Source: Argentina anserina (Eukaryota; Streptophyta; Magnoliopsida; Rosales; Rosaceae). From it: DNA of 64,000 nucleotides. The DNA is taken from the NCBI RefSeq assembly GCF_933775445.1, contig NC_065878.1:22766395-22830394 (forward strand), given 5' to 3'. Below the pieces are notes generated by a model. It had not been told where the DNA came from. It ran no database searches and saw nothing but the letters and a program-made list of their open reading frames with translations. Below, piece after piece: positions 1-12,366 of the stretch; the stretch's first letter is position 1, and the number at the start of each line of letters is the position of its first letter. The position numbers and the translations under genes are program-made.

Positions 1-539
1 AATAGTATAAAAGGAAGGAGAGGAGATTAAAAATCAGAAAATCAGATTTTTTCTAAAAATCAGATCGGGGTACTGTTCATCCGAGCTCGGGTACTGTTCA
101 CCCGACCCAAAAACCTTCTCCGGCCGATTTCTCCACCATCCGACGTCGCCTCGTGTCGTGCCACCTATCAAACTGACGGGCTCGACGAGCTCCATCTTTT
201 GGGCTACGCCTTGCACTCCGGCGACAACCACACACGGTGTAGCAACCGCCGGAAGTTACTGTTGTGGCGGCGCCGCCTCCTTCGGCCACCATGGCTCAAG
301 ATTCTTGGGGGGTTTTTCTTGTCTCAGTCCCAACAACATTCCCACAAAAGGAATCGAGCCAAATCGAAGTGTAAGTACCCGAATCAAAATTTCAATTTCT
401 AGGGTTTGTGAATAGTGCCGATTTCATGTTCTTCGTTGTTTGGACTGTTTAGACTCGGATTTAGACCTTGGTGTCAACTAGGAAGTTGTTGGAAATGTTG
501 TTTAGGTTGTGGTGGTGAAATTTGGTGATGATTGGTGGC

Positions 540-770
540 GGTCGGCGAACAGTAACGCCGAATGAATAGTGACTGTGAATAGTAACTCCGCATGAATAGT
601 GATATGTAACAGTAACTGTGAATAGTGATCTGTAACAGTAACTGTGAACAGTGCCATGGTAAAACAGTAACTGTGAACAGTGTTTTGGTAAAACAGTAAC
701 TGTGAACAGTGGTTTAGTAAAAACAGTGATTAGTAAACATGAACAGTGTTCCGTGAACAATGTTTTATGA
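540..770. repeat. Short tandem repeat of an AACAGTAACTGTGAATAGTG-like unit
   Basis: About ten imperfect units of roughly 15-30 bases built from 'gaacagtg' and 'aacagtaactgtg' follow one another. A related 'tactgttca' motif occurs in the opposite sense at 71 and 101. The minus-strand frame at 461-799 is a translation of this repeat and is not considered a gene. Confidence 0.75.
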
Positions 771-999
771 ACAACATTTAGCTGTGCTGAACTCGTCACC
801 TGATATTTTAAGTATCATTTTCTAAGCATTTATCGTGCTATTAGGTGACTGACGAAACGAGTGAGGAAATTACTTTCAGGGTCGTGGAAGTTGCACGCAG
901 GAAAGAAGGTGAGTAAAATCTCACTTATTTACGAATCTACCCTTGCGGTGATTCCAAGATTTTTGCAAGAGTTTTTAATATTGAATTACGACACGTATA

Positions 1000-1620
1000 C
1001 AATATAGTGAATTACGTATATATCGTATAAATCGTAATAAGTACATATATATATAGTTTGTTATATTATATACTGTTATGAATTCATTTGAATTGGTCAT
1101 TTCGAATGACGAGAATTAAATGTTGAGCATGCGATGTGATTTTTGTACAATATGAGGTGTGATTATTGTACGTGGTTTTAACATGAGTTTGTTAAAATGT
1201 TTTGTCTTCGGACGAGTTTTGTCTTCGGACGAGTTTTTGTCTTCGGACGTGTTTATGAAATATGACATGTATACGATATAATGGATTATATATATATATT
1301 GTATAAATGGTAAATATGTACATATATATATAGTTTGCTATATAATATACTGTTATGATTTTATCGTGATTTATGTCATTTCGATGACGAGATTTAAATA
1401 TCGAGCATGTGATTTTGATTTGTACAATATGATGTGAGATTATTGTACGTGATTTTAACATTGAGTTTGTTAAAATGTTGATTTGTCTTCGGACATGATT
1501 TTTAGTACAATATGATGTGAGATTATTGTACGTGATTTTAACATTGAGATTGTTAAAATGTTGATTTGTCTTCGGACGTGATTGGTACAATATGATGTGA
1601 GATTATTGTACGTGTTTGGC
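1000..1620. repeat. Nested tandem duplications inside the LTR
   Basis: A block of about 130 bases at 1010-1140 recurs diverged at 1290-1417. A shorter unit with 'acaatatgatgtgagattat' repeats about every 80 bases at roughly 1425, 1507 and 1587, each time near 'ttgtcttcgga'. 'gtcttcggacg' also recurs at 1203-1250. The minus-strand frame at 1192-1590 is a by-product of this array. Confidence 0.7.
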
Positions 1621-2378
1621 AAGTCGGAACCTAGCCTTTGGCCGGGCGAAAGTTACGATACAGTTAGAGCTCTAGTCTGTCTGCCTTAGTACTGCATGTG
1701 AGGTAACGGGTGGTTATCTGCTCATGGGTACTCAGATTGTTTGGATGTTGGATAGCGGGTGGCTATCCAATATCAGCGGTGTATTACGAGAGGGGTAACA
1801 GATGTGTACCAGCGTTCTTGGTACCCGTATTATAAATGCATTTGAGTAACCAGAAGGGTTACTTAATTTCTCATGAGCGCTTCTTTTCATATTTCTTTGG
1901 GACAACCAAATGGGCCGTCCATTAACTCATGAGTGCATTTATATTTATTTGATTTGTGGATTTTCGTATATATATTAATATGCGAGTTATATTTTCATTT
2001 ACTCATACGAGCTGTAAAGCTTACCGGGTTTGTGTTTACAATCCCGGTGCACCAATTCGATGGTGTAGTGGATAACTCCGCAGGTGTGGATTAGCGGGAA
2101 TTGACGGACCGCTCAGAGGACTTGAAGTTATTTATCTCCAGCTTGTGTGAGGATTTTGTGTGACTATCTTGTGAGTTTGTTGTGAGGATTACGCAATTTC
2201 ATTTGTTATAATATTGAATTATAATTTGGGTTGTAATAATCGGTTTAACTGAGTTGTATTTTGAACTCAGAGATGATCCGCTGTGGCATTTTAAATGATT
2301 TCGATTCGTTGAAATTGTTTGGTGTTTAACGACTTTGAAATTTTGAGTTTTTAAGCTTGAAATTTTGGGGTCGTTACA

Positions 2379-4640
2379 GTTGTTGAGCACCAGGTGGCGC
2401 TCAACAGCCGTCTGATATGGTCAAACAGTTAGATCGGACAGTTGACCAGTATTGTAGACCATATATTCATAAAGTTTACAAACTTGCATTGATCATATTC
2501 ATATCAAGAATGAACATATAGGAAAACATATATGATATCATGTTTTAGTTTTCATATCAGACCACAGATACACAAGCAGTTGCTAACAATTTCTATCTTT
2601 TCAAAAAGGCAATGAATAACAGAATTTCTATTACAAATATATTATAGTTAAACATCAAAAATTAAGTATTAGTACTAAGGCTCTTCCTCCCCACAGCTCC
2701 TCCCCACAGCTGCAAGCCTTCTTTGATATGGATGACATCAATACTCACATAAGTCACATGAGCACTAAGACTGAAACAAAGTATAGACAAGCAACAACAT
2801 AAGAGAAGCCACATATTCTAAAATGTAGATAGCAACAAACCTCATGAGCACCTAACATTTTTTCAATTACCTAAAATCAGTAATGACTAAACCCAAAAAG
2901 TAATTTAAGAACTTAATATTCATCTTGCAAAATTCACAAGAATGAAACTGCTTGAGAGCAGCAAATGGAAACAACTGAAAGAAGAAAAGAATGAGACTCA
3001 CTAGCTTTCAAGCTCAACTTGTCAAAGCAACAAACATTCATATTTTTGGCAGTAAATCCAAAGATATGTTTAGGTCAGTAATCCGCATATCTTTAGGTTA
3101 GTTCATAAACATATGATACAAATATAGCATTACTTACAATATATGCGAACCACTCCACTGACTCCATACTCTTCAATTCCAGAATAGAGCTAAAAGAAGG
3201 TCAAGGAAATATTAACGAAATATTGTTCTTTAACTGAATGGACATGGGACATATTATATAAAGTTACTGTCTTGTTTGCATTGTATGACAAAATTCACAA
3301 AAAGGATACATCTGACACATTCACTACAAATCTATAAACACCAATCATGCATACTACTTCAATATGGTCTCTTTTCTTCACACAAAACTCCTGCAGTTTA
3401 AGAAGAAACAAATGAACTGATCTGATGGAAAAAATAAAAATAATAAAAGAGAGATAATAATCTAAGCATAGATTCAGTGGTTTTCAATCTTTTGTTAACA
3501 TCACCAATTCTGTAGCTATAAGTGAGCATGGGAAAATAGACTTAAATTACAGGGCAATGGTTTCAAATGTTTAATTGTAACGTATGGCCTATGGCAGCTT
3601 CCTTTTATTAACTGGTGCTATCTGCGTTCCATAGGATAAAGTAAAAGAAATACAAGAAAGTTTGAAAGAGTTTACCAACTTCACCAACATTACTAATGCA
3701 CTGTACTAGTAAGAATATATACCAACTAGCATAATTCAGATGTAAAGCAGCAAAGGTTTGAACATGACAGTACCTTTGTTTGGAATCTTACTGGCATATG
3801 CTTTGCCGCGCGTCTCTTAGCAGCAGGAAGGGCATTGCTGCCGGCATTTGAAATTCTCTTGGTTGCAAGTAGGTTCCTTATGATCAGTGAGCAGAAGTTG
3901 TATGTATCTTTATATGTAGACAAATACTAAGATGAGTTACAGGAGTGGTAGGTACCTTGAGCACATAATCTGAAGCAGCAGTGGTTTTCTGTCCCTCTAG
4001 TGCTGCTGCCTGTAAAAAGTGAAAACCATTAAAACGAAAATCCAAACAACCATTTCACAACTAAAATCAGATTAGTCTCTTCCCAATTATACTATGAAAC
4101 AAAGAACAAATCCAGGGGAATTGTTTACATACGATTCTAATGACAATGACTCAAAACTTGGAAGCTAGCTAATTATCAGCATACCTTTATACCTACCATC
4201 TATGTTTCTCTCAATTGAAAATCACATACCTTGATACTCTCTCAATTTTTCGTTTACATAGCAATGAACACACATAGATCTCATTATATAAACAATTGAG
4301 CAAAACCTAGTTTTGATTGAATTAGATGCCAACAATTTTAATCTCGACAATAGAATTGTAAAAAACACTAAGCACCCAGAATCGTAAACTTTACCACACA
4401 AACCCAGAACAAACTAATCTCAAATATTCATCAGATTCAAAGAAATTTGAAACTGAAATAGATAAAGAACTAACCTTAATGCAAATTTTCCAAGCACCTT
4501 GCTTGTCTTCGATCTTTGATTACGAACCAAGAATCGTAATGAGGCGAGGGTGATGAAGCGTCAGATGGAGAAATTGTGTGTTTGTAATGAGAAGCTGCTC
4601 TGCCTATAATTGATGACAAGGGTTTGTGGCAAGTGAGTGT
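2379..4640 (-). other. No recognised gene; possible degenerate spliced transcript on the minus strand
   Basis: Several short minus-strand stretches are bounded by plausible splice sites: about 3957-4010 (reads like ALEGQKTTAASDYVLK), about 3774-3880 (reads like SNALPAAKRRAAKHMPVRFQ), about 3320-3395, and a leader-like piece near 4475-4560. I could not join them into a convincing frame with a start codon and did not recognise a family. This may be an old pseudogene, a non-coding transcript, or chance. Confidence 0.2.
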
Positions 4641-4654
4641 AATTGATTTGAGGA

Positions 4655-4890
4655 AGTGAGGACAGAAACCGGTATTTTTAAACTTTCATTAAAGTACAGT
4701 AAATAGCGCCACAGTAATTTTCAGCGCTTCTGCTTCTAAAAGGAGGGGTGAGACAGCTTCGGCTTTTGGACGAGAAAAGCCATTGCTTTTGGAAGCCGCT
4801 GACAAGAAGTTGGATTACCAAACGCAATAGAAGGCTTAGCTTATAATCACCGTACTCAATAAGCACTACCAAACACAGCCTAGAAGGCTA
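4655..4890. mobile_element. Possible hAT-like MITE remnant
   Basis: The stretch is rich in 'gcttctgcttct' and 'ggcttttgg' motifs and ends near 4862-4883 with 'ctaccaaacacagcctag', a phrase common at the edge of plant hAT MITEs. I could not find a clean matching left end or a target-site duplication. 4900-6900 holds no gene I recognise; the 61-codon frame at 6499-6684 has no visible domain. Confidence 0.3.
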
Positions 4891-6949
4891 GAAGCAAAGC
4901 GGGGCTTTAAAATACGAGTATGGGGGCTCAGGAGAATTTTGTTTCCAAGGGGCATGATTTTTGGATCAAATTACAATAACACCACTGGGTTGGCTAACAG
5001 TAAAGTAAATTAATAACTTTAGGTCAACTCTCACGGTAAGTTCTATTTGGGGGTTTATTTTTATTTTAGCACCCCCTTATTGTATTATTCATATATGACT
5101 CATTTTTCTATCTCTAACAATTATGTGCTATATAGGGTGCTATATACACAATTATTGATTAAAATATGATTTTGAGTGTCATATGAAGGTGTTATAACAT
5201 AGTTAAATTGATACGGGTTCATGCACTGTTGAAGTCTTGATCTTGAAAAATTACTAGATATAATAGTAAGTAAAACTTAGTTTAGGTCCAAGTCCTATTG
5301 TAAAATCAAAACCCCTTAAAACAAGATGTTAGAGATGAAAACTTCTATTTTAAGACCAAAACCAATGTTTAACACCATTGTTAGAGTTGCCCTTAGGTGA
5401 ACTGAACTTGAATGAGATTAAGAAGAAATTGAAGAGAAAGAGAATTCGCAAGGATACTATGTTGAGTATCAACCATGCAAACTCGAAAAGGGATGGACTC
5501 ATATTGGCTTTTCTAGGCAAGAATCCGTTAGATTAATATTCATGATCCTTTTTTTTTGGATTAAAATGCATTCTAATAATAAAGAAGTTGAATACATGGA
5601 TGAAACTTAAGACAATTTGATTATTTGAGACCAGATAATCATACAAGTCAGCTCATAAGATCATATAAACTTGGTCAACACCATAAACAAAATGAAATGT
5701 TAATAGATGTCCAAAAGCCTACAAATACAAGTTATCGTTTATAATCATTTAAGAGAACAATTAAATTATCAGGAACTCAAAAGTATGTTTGCAACGTACA
5801 TATAAGTCTCTACATACAACTAAAAATAGATGTTACACGAACTACTAAATTGACTTATGAGAGTATTTGTTTAATAAAAACTATTTTAACTTCAATATAA
5901 TTATATGTCTATCCAAATGGCCCAGGTTATGAGTCTTACCTAGACTAACTTCAAATTGGTTTGAAGTACCAACTTATTAGAGCTAACAATGTCTTGAAGG
6001 TGAGGGACAATGACTTCGTTCTGTTTTTACCTAACCTATATCATGTATAGATCGCATAAAGTGATATAGCAAATTGATGTTATGCTACTAGATGTGGAAA
6101 ACGTCATTTTTGTATGGTTGTATAAAAGGAAAATATAGAAAGTTTGGTAAGGTCATATAGATAACATTTTGCTCAGGTAAAAATATATGTTTCATGAATC
6201 ATGACCATAAGCTCACATTATGCAAAAGGAAGCAATTCTAGTGAGGACTTCTGTTGAGTCATCACGACATTAACAAGGACTGATTAAGCAAATGCGACTA
6301 TAATTAAAGAGAGTGGCATATCGTAATAATTAGTGAATTGAAGGAATGCGAGGCCAATGACCGGACGACAGCGTATCACATCCCGAGTTCGATAAAAACG
6401 ACACTCAAAACACTTCTGTTACAAGTTGACGAGCTCTACTAGAAAGCCACGTAGCACTTTATGGCATCACTCATCACCTCCGAGCCTTTTTCCGCGGGAT
6501 GCGACGTTTAGTTCATCGTCGTTTTCCTACAGGGTACTTTGCCCCGACGTTAGGCTCCATATGTGCTCCTCGTGGCAAGTTGCTATTCGTATGTGCTGAC
6601 ACGTGCACACCCGTGGACTCCACGTGTTCCAACCGGGGTGTCTACGGCATTGTTTCAATTCGGCCACACCAACTCAAACAATGAATATATTTGAGCATTA
6701 CGCGTGCATGCAAATAGTATATGACGGGTTAACTTACTATGTATTAATATATGCTATATATTTCAAATTTGATGGTTGAAAACGTTTTTTTGATTGATCT
6801 CATTTATAAAATAATATCAACCGTTAGATAAGAGATGTATAACATACATAAATGTATAGTAGAATTTTCCGTATATGACACCTAATATCATATATAGAAC
6901 CAAATGGGCAACAATTACGAACAAATGATCTAACCAATAGAAATGAAAG

Positions 6950-8345
6950 CAATCAAGAAAAGAAGATCTTACCCTAGCTGATGCAACATGTGAAGTACGT
7001 ATATATATAGCAAGCTATTTAGCGTACACATGCAATGAAGCAGTCGGAAAACATATATAGGCGTTCTCCTTGCAATGGGGATTGAAGCTAAAGGTGCATG
7101 TAGACAGGAATATGCGCGTGCATGGGATCCTGAGGAGTATGGTCATGAGGAGTTGAGTAGAACCCTGAGCTTAACAAAAACGATCGTACCGGCCGGTGCC
7201 CCATAACATGATAATGGGAAAGGGCGGAAGAGAGAGTACGTAGTACTTACCCAGCAACTACGGACAGCATCGATCGTAGCATTGGACTTGAGTATCTGGG
7301 CTGGTGAGAAGAAAAGAATGAAACGTTATCCTCACTAGCTAGTGCAATAGGACTGAAAGTCTAAAACCCTCCAAGTACGGGTTCCGGTGGATCTTCCCAC
7401 TGCTGGGATTGGCGCCTGTAAACCTCAGAGAGAAGGGGATGTCGGTAATTAGCAGGGTAACATCCAAGAGCATAGACATCTCTGAGCTCCACCAGCTTCG
7501 GATAAATTTTGTACTGTTCAAATCACACGCAGCCATTCCGGCAGGTCAACTCAGTTTGATCTCATCCATCTTTCTCCCTTAACTTCTTAAGCGCCGGTTG
7601 CCATAACTTTTTTCTCAAACCTTCTTAATTGGAATCTCTTGTATCTAACTGCTCAAAATAGATCTGTTATTTCAAGCATGTAATTAAGAGGAATTCTTGA
7701 CGGATGTGATTTTAAAAGCTGGCATGGTCATCAACTGGGAGTAGCAAGCTGGAAAATTCCGAGTTAGAATTCGTCATTAGAGAAATGAGATCTCAGACAT
7801 CTCACCCTTTTGATATTCCTCGGATTATCTTCATCAGAATACCCCAGGTTAGAATCACACACTTATTGAATGCATTCATGAAGCCAATAGTGCAGACATA
7901 GATAACAAAAAGAATACGTACCTATATACTGATGCACAAGCTAGCTAGAAATCTAGCATCAAAGAAAGTCAAATAAAATGAGGCCTCTGATTCCTTCTAT
8001 TTTATACTCCTAGAATAATGTGCTCAGATCGACAAACTAAGGAAGAATTTTGTTTCTTGTAGCTGAAAGAATATTATTTCACAGACTACCTATAGCTTAA
8101 TGCGCATTACACTGACATAGCTAGCTAGCTTTACACAAGTATACAGAACAACAATGTACGTACGAATAAAACGAGAGAATGTTATGTGAGCAAAGGGAGA
8201 AAATTACTCTGAAATAAGGCTGGAACTGGGCAGGTGCTCCTGCCTTGTCACCACCAATTCAACTCCCTGGGGATGCCCGGTACCCATTGCGATCCACAAA
8301 CCTTGAACGTCGTTCAAAGCGATCGGGGCAAAGAACGTACTGAAC
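6950..8345 (-). repeat. Duplicated block, copy A (contains RPS10 3' remnant)
   Basis: This block matches 9520-10780 in order along its length. Shared landmarks include 'agatct/catt accctagctg' near 6966 and 9520, the stretch 7300-7550 against 9760-10045 (ending 'ttcggataaattttgtactg'), 'caatagtgcagac' near 7889 and 10270, and the RPS10 exon at its right end. The copies differ by many small indels, so the duplication is not recent. The frames at 7339-7536 and 9761-10087 are shadows of it. Confidence 0.85.
8213..8345 (-). pseudogene. 40S ribosomal protein S10 pseudogene fragment, copy A (C-terminal exon only)
   Basis: Read on the minus strand, the segment gives the S10 tail pattern RSRFVDRNGYR, then an in-frame stop, then GGDKAGAPAQFQPYFR. 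The expected plant S10 pattern is RPRFGDRDGYRGG...GGDKGGAPAEYQPSFRG. The N-terminal S10_plectin part is absent because the block is broken just upstream, near 8350, where copia-related sequence begins. The stop and missing 5' part make it non-functional. Confidence 0.75.
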
Positions 8346-8552
8346 ATAACCAATAATAAGTATCCGCAATTTTTTCAATCAAAAATGAAGGCATTCATTA
8401 AACGCAACCGCAATCATATTTACATATATGAATACGTATTAAATTAATAATAAACTACATTACTTCTCAAAAACAAAAATAATAAACTACATTAAGGAGC
8501 AGATTGTGAATGTGTGTTGCGTTTATTTATCGACGTATCTTGGTCGCGCGTC

Positions 8553-9248
8553 CTACAGTAAAACACGCATCAACTCGATCAACGAATATAATGCCGCTGA
8601 TACCAATAGTATTACAGACAACCCACAGACAAAGATTAACGAGTTCTCACACGAAGATCTATGACGTTGACGTAGCAGTATTAAGTCATGCAGTTTTTCC
8701 CACGTTAGAGGCACACTTTGTTCCTTGATTGAAGTGAGTAACTCGTAATATTTCGAAGTCAGTCCTTTGAGCACACAAGAAACAATTCGTTGGTCATCGA
8801 CCGGAAACCCAGCTGCATAGAGGCCATTGATAATGTCCTTCGCTTCACTCATGTATGAATTGATATATCTATGTGTCATCATCAGGTTCTCGAGGCGATC
8901 CTGAAGCCCATTCACGTGAACTGTTGCCTCTTCAGCAAATAGGTTTTCAAAGTTCAACCATAAGTCTCTTCCACTTGTGCACCCTTTTGCATGTACGAGT
9001 AGTAGTTCCTCACATAGGCTTCCATTGATCAAACACAGGAGTAACTGGTCCTTCTTCGTCCAATGAGTATAAGAAGCTTCAGTGCTACTTTCCGATCCGA
9101 ACACAACTCTCTTCCTTCGGCCACATCCAATATACCATGGAACTTGAGGATTGGGATGAAGAAGGATTTCAATCCATAGCAAGTAATTGTGTGACCCCGT
9201 GAATTGGACTGGCATGGAGACTGAAACAAGTTTCAGAGCCGACAACAT
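8553..9248 (-). mobile_element. Ty1/copia-type gag fragment (UBN2-like), 231 codons
   Basis: The frame looks like the N-terminal part of a copia Gag (gag_2/UBN2 family): an N-terminal SHNYLLWIEIL resembling 'xNYxxWk', a middle region with LWLNFENLFA, and a helical stretch ending SVPLTWEKLHDLILL. There is no CCHC zinc knuckle, protease, integrase or RT, so it is a fragment. Upstream on the minus strand, near 9330-9340, lies a TATA-like box (CTCTATAAATAG) about 85 bases before the ATG, as an LTR or a captured promoter would supply. It separates duplicated blocks A and B. Whether this uninterrupted frame is still expressed is unknown. Confidence 0.65.
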
Positions 9249-9519
9249 TTAGATAGGTGTTTTTCTCCCAAAAGAAAGCTCTCTAATTCTCGTGATACTA
9301 ATAATCCATGGATCTTATAGCTGTAGCTATTTATAGAGAGTTAGGGTTAGCAATATTATTCTCTTCCCATGAAATCAAGGAATAATCTACCAAGATTTTC
9401 CTATTTACCTTTTGTGTTGCCTTTGTAATTAAGGCTTAGCTTGTCATGGGTTATTTCCTAGTTTATTGCACAATCCTCTTTGATTCGATATTCGAAACAA
9501 AGCAAAAAAGAAAAAAGAT

Positions 9520-11160
9520 CATACCCTAGCTGCTGCAACAAGTGAAGTAGCTAGGTGTTCTCCTTGCAATGGGGATTGAAGCTAAAGGTGCGTGTTGACA
9601 GACAGGAATATGTGGGAGAAGGCATTAATTTGTTTTGGGTCATGAGGAGTTGAGCTAGTAGAGCCTGAGCTTATCAGAAACCGCGCCGGTGCCCGTAACG
9701 GGAAAGCGCGGAAGAAAGAGTAGTACTTACCAGAAACCAGGGACGGCATCGTAGCATTAGCTAGACCGGAGTATCTGGACCAGTGAGAAGTAAAGAATGA
9801 AACGTTATCGATGCCCTAGTGCAATCAGGACTCAAAACCCTCGATCCACGTACGAACGGGTTCAGGTGGCCGGATCTTCCCACAGCTGGGATCGATTGGC
9901 GCCTGTAGACCTCAGAGAGAAGGGGATGCCCGTAACGCGCAGGGTACGTACCATCCCAGAGCATAGACATATCCTCCGAGCTCCAGCTCCACCAGCTTCG
10001 GATAAATTTTGTACTGTTCAATTCACACGCATCCATGCGTTCTGGTTCACTCACTTTGATCTCATCTCCATCTTTCTCCCTTCTTAACTTGTTAGTATTG
10101 TGCGTTAAGCGATTTCTTATTAAGTGGGAGTTTCTGGTTGGAGTATTCCGATCGAGTTATAATTCGTCATTAGAGACATGAGATCTCACCTTTTTGGTAT
10201 TCCATGGATTATTTTCATCAGGATATCCCAGGTTAGAGATCTCCCACTTAATTGAATGCATTCATGTAGCCAATAGTGCAGACGACTTTTGTTATCTACA
10301 TACTCATGGCACAAGAAATCTAGCATCGAAGAAAATCAAATGAGGCCTTTGATTATCTAATCAGAATGCTTTATATTTCATACTCCTAGATGCTATTCTG
10401 GAATTATAGTAAACATAATATAGCTCAGACAAACTAGGGAAGAATTTTGTTTCTTGTAACTTAAAGATCATTTCACAGACTACATATAGCTTAACGCACA
10501 TAATACTGATCGACGCACCAGCTAGCTGATGTATACAAGTCAACATGTCACTATGACCTTGTATACAAAAAACAATGTACGAATAAAACGAGAGCATGTA
10601 ATGCATGTGAGCAAAGCGAGAAAATTACTCTGAAATTAGATAAGACTGGAACTGAGCAGGTGCTCCTGCAGTCTTGTCACCACCAAATTCCCCTAGCCTG
10701 AGGATGCCATACCCATTGCGATCTACAAACCATGAATGTCCTCAATTCAAAGCGATCGAGGCAAAGCACTGAACATAACCATCAAGTATTCTTTATGAAC
10801 AAATGACACTACTAAAACCATAACATGAACTAATTTGACAGGATCGAATGTTACCGGGGACAGTCACCCTTGGAGCCACCCATTGATCTAGCTAGAGTCT
10901 TGTTCACCAAGGTAGCATGCACAATTTCGGATAGAAGATGTCAAAGTCCTCAAGTACTCAATATCCCTCACTGATGAGGTACCAGTACCAGTACGTGCGG
11001 GCAAAACGTCTCTCGCACATAGTCCGTGGACTTGAAGCTTTGCATTAGCTTGATCATTTGCAAATTCTGAACAACGATCTCCGGGTGCTTTTCAAGATTA
11101 AAATCCTTCTTGGCATATATAACAAACTCCCTCTATCTATTCAACATTGAAGAACCGAAA
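9520..11160 (-). repeat. Duplicated block, copy B (contains the longer RPS10 pseudogene)
   Basis: This is the second copy of the block at 6950-8345, extended on its right side by upstream exons of the RPS10 remnant that copy A has lost. The order of landmarks matches copy A, which indicates a direct segmental duplication later split by the copia-related insertion at about 8350-9500. Confidence 0.85.
10624..11150 (-). pseudogene. 40S ribosomal protein S10 pseudogene, copy B
   Basis: Three exon remnants lie in S10 order on the minus strand. At about 11150-10960 is the core: [14 protein letters not shown], then [12 protein letters not shown] and YVRETF, then WYWYL and IEYLRT in shifted frames. 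At about 10905-10855 is ATLVNKTLARSMGGSKGDCPR, ending at a GT donor. At about 10765-10624 is the C-terminal glycine-rich exon. S10 is a component of the 40S subunit near the mRNA entry channel. Lesions include a two-base insertion at the CYAKKD site, further frameshifts after RETF, and stops. The exon-intron layout is kept, so this is a duplicated rather than a processed pseudogene. Confidence 0.8.
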
Positions 11161-12098
11161 TTTTAGACATTAGCATTACCAATCCGACTTCAATGTAATC
11201 CTTACAAATGTCGCAGAGGATTACGCCAGCTAGCGCGCTCGAAACCAAATGAAAAAAGCGTTAGTACCGATAAGTAAGTCAAATAACGTACCTATATGCA
11301 TGGATGCATGCATTCACTGGCGTCTAGCTGTTGTTTAATGCAAAATCATACATTAATCTCAACAAGTTCTGATCCATACGTACTGCAAAATAACTCCGAG
11401 CCTTCCTCCAACAAAATTAGAAGATTAAAAACAAGCTCCTATCAAGGTTAAGAATATATCGAAGCCGCCTGTGTCGATCTTAATTAATTATCCAGATAAC
11501 GGAGAGATTAGAATTTAGATTCTCCAGAGTTTTTGACACCCCACACGAGGATGAACAAAAAGACAGAAGAGGTGGAAGCTAGGAATTGCAGCAAGTAGCA
11601 AAACAACCAGCATGAATTATATGATCGATTCAAGAATCTACTACTCTACTAGAAAATGAACTCGATCTTTCATCACATGTATACAGTTAGATTCGTTTCT
11701 TTTTAGGTAAGAATCTTCGTTTCTTCCGGCCGGCACTTTGCTGTCAGTCCAAAACCCTACATTTTCCCGCCAAATTTACACCGGCCGAAGCCAGAAACTT
11801 ACCCGACATCTCCACCCACTCCAAACCCAACCACATCGGAAAGTCCGTGCGGGCCCGACGGAGAACTGTAGTAGCTTCTCGATCTCAAGGAAGTCCAAAT
11901 CCGAGAGAGACCGAGAGCAGCGATAAGAGTTGGATTCACTTTATTATTGGAGACGGTCAGGCTTGTCCGTTCTGGCTATGCTCTCAATTCAACAGGTATA
12001 TATAATCAAATCAGTTATATAAAGTGATTTGCGTTGAGATTACCGGATGCTCTTGTTGTTTCAAGTGCTATTTCTCTGGACAATGTTATACATATATT
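11161..12098. other. Intergenic; GC-rich exon-like stretch at 11720-11995, gene not identified
   Basis: 11730-11995 is clearly more GC-rich than its surroundings and ends in 'caacag|gtatat', which resembles a donor. A phrase similar to 'tgtttcaagtgctatt' occurs at both 12056 and 14918, on either side of the transposon cluster. This may be the 5' end of a transcript whose intron was filled with transposons. No domain is visible in the 62-codon frame at 11738-11926. Confidence 0.25.
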
Positions 12099-12106
12099 GT
12101 GTCTTG

Positions 12107-12297
12107 CAGGGCCGGCCCTGGAAAATTTGAGACCCAGTGTAAAGAAAAAAAAATGGGCCCTTCCCCACACAAAAAAACAAACAGAAAAAAAAAATTGGCT
12201 CTTATACTGAAAAAAAAAACAAACAAACAGAAAAAAAAAAAATTTGGCCTTGGCCCAGTGCGGTAGCACTGGCTGCCCCCCCTCAGGGCCGGCCCTG
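12107..12297. mobile_element. Non-autonomous hAT element, 191 bp, with perfect 8-bp target-site duplication
   Basis: Both ends carry the same 14-base palindromic terminus CAGGGCCGGCCCTG (12107-12120 and 12284-12297). The element is flanked by the 8-base repeat GTGTCTTG at 12099-12106 and 12298-12305. Eight-base duplications are the hAT signature. The interior is A-rich with 'acaaacagaaaaaaa' runs. The frames on both strands between 12015 and 12353 are artefacts of this element. Confidence 0.93.
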
Positions 12298-12366
12298 GTG
12301 TCTTGTGATGCATGGTGGTTTTCTAAGTTCCAAGGAATATATGACAAAACCAAGAAATTATTATAT

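Larger units (their letters stand above)
1..2378 (+). mobile_element. Ty3/gypsy-type long terminal repeat, 3' part (solo or 3' LTR)
   Basis: No long reading frame is present. The stretch ends at 2371-2378 in TCGTTACA, a terminus often seen in long plant gypsy (chromovirus-like) LTRs that begin TGTAACGA. It carries nested internal repeats (540-770 and 1000-1620). The window opens inside the element, so the 5' end, the partner LTR and the target-site duplication cannot be checked. No polypurine tract or primer-binding site follows 2378, which fits a right-hand LTR edge or a solo LTR. The superfamily is inferred from the terminus and layout, not from a protein. Confidence 0.6.

Noticed and set aside
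3957..4010. Minus-strand stretch ALEGQKTTAASDYVLK, similar to an exon edge of PDR-type ABCG transporters (EGQ...TDYVLK)
   Set aside because: No other PDR motif follows in either direction and the next exon-like pieces are unrelated, so the match is probably chance.
6499..6684. 61-codon frame in a GC-richer patch
   Set aside because: No domain, no upstream promoter or splice context; may be part of an unidentified old element.
12015..12353. Overlapping frames on both strands
   Set aside because: They run across the A-rich hAT MITE and have phenylalanine/lysine runs.
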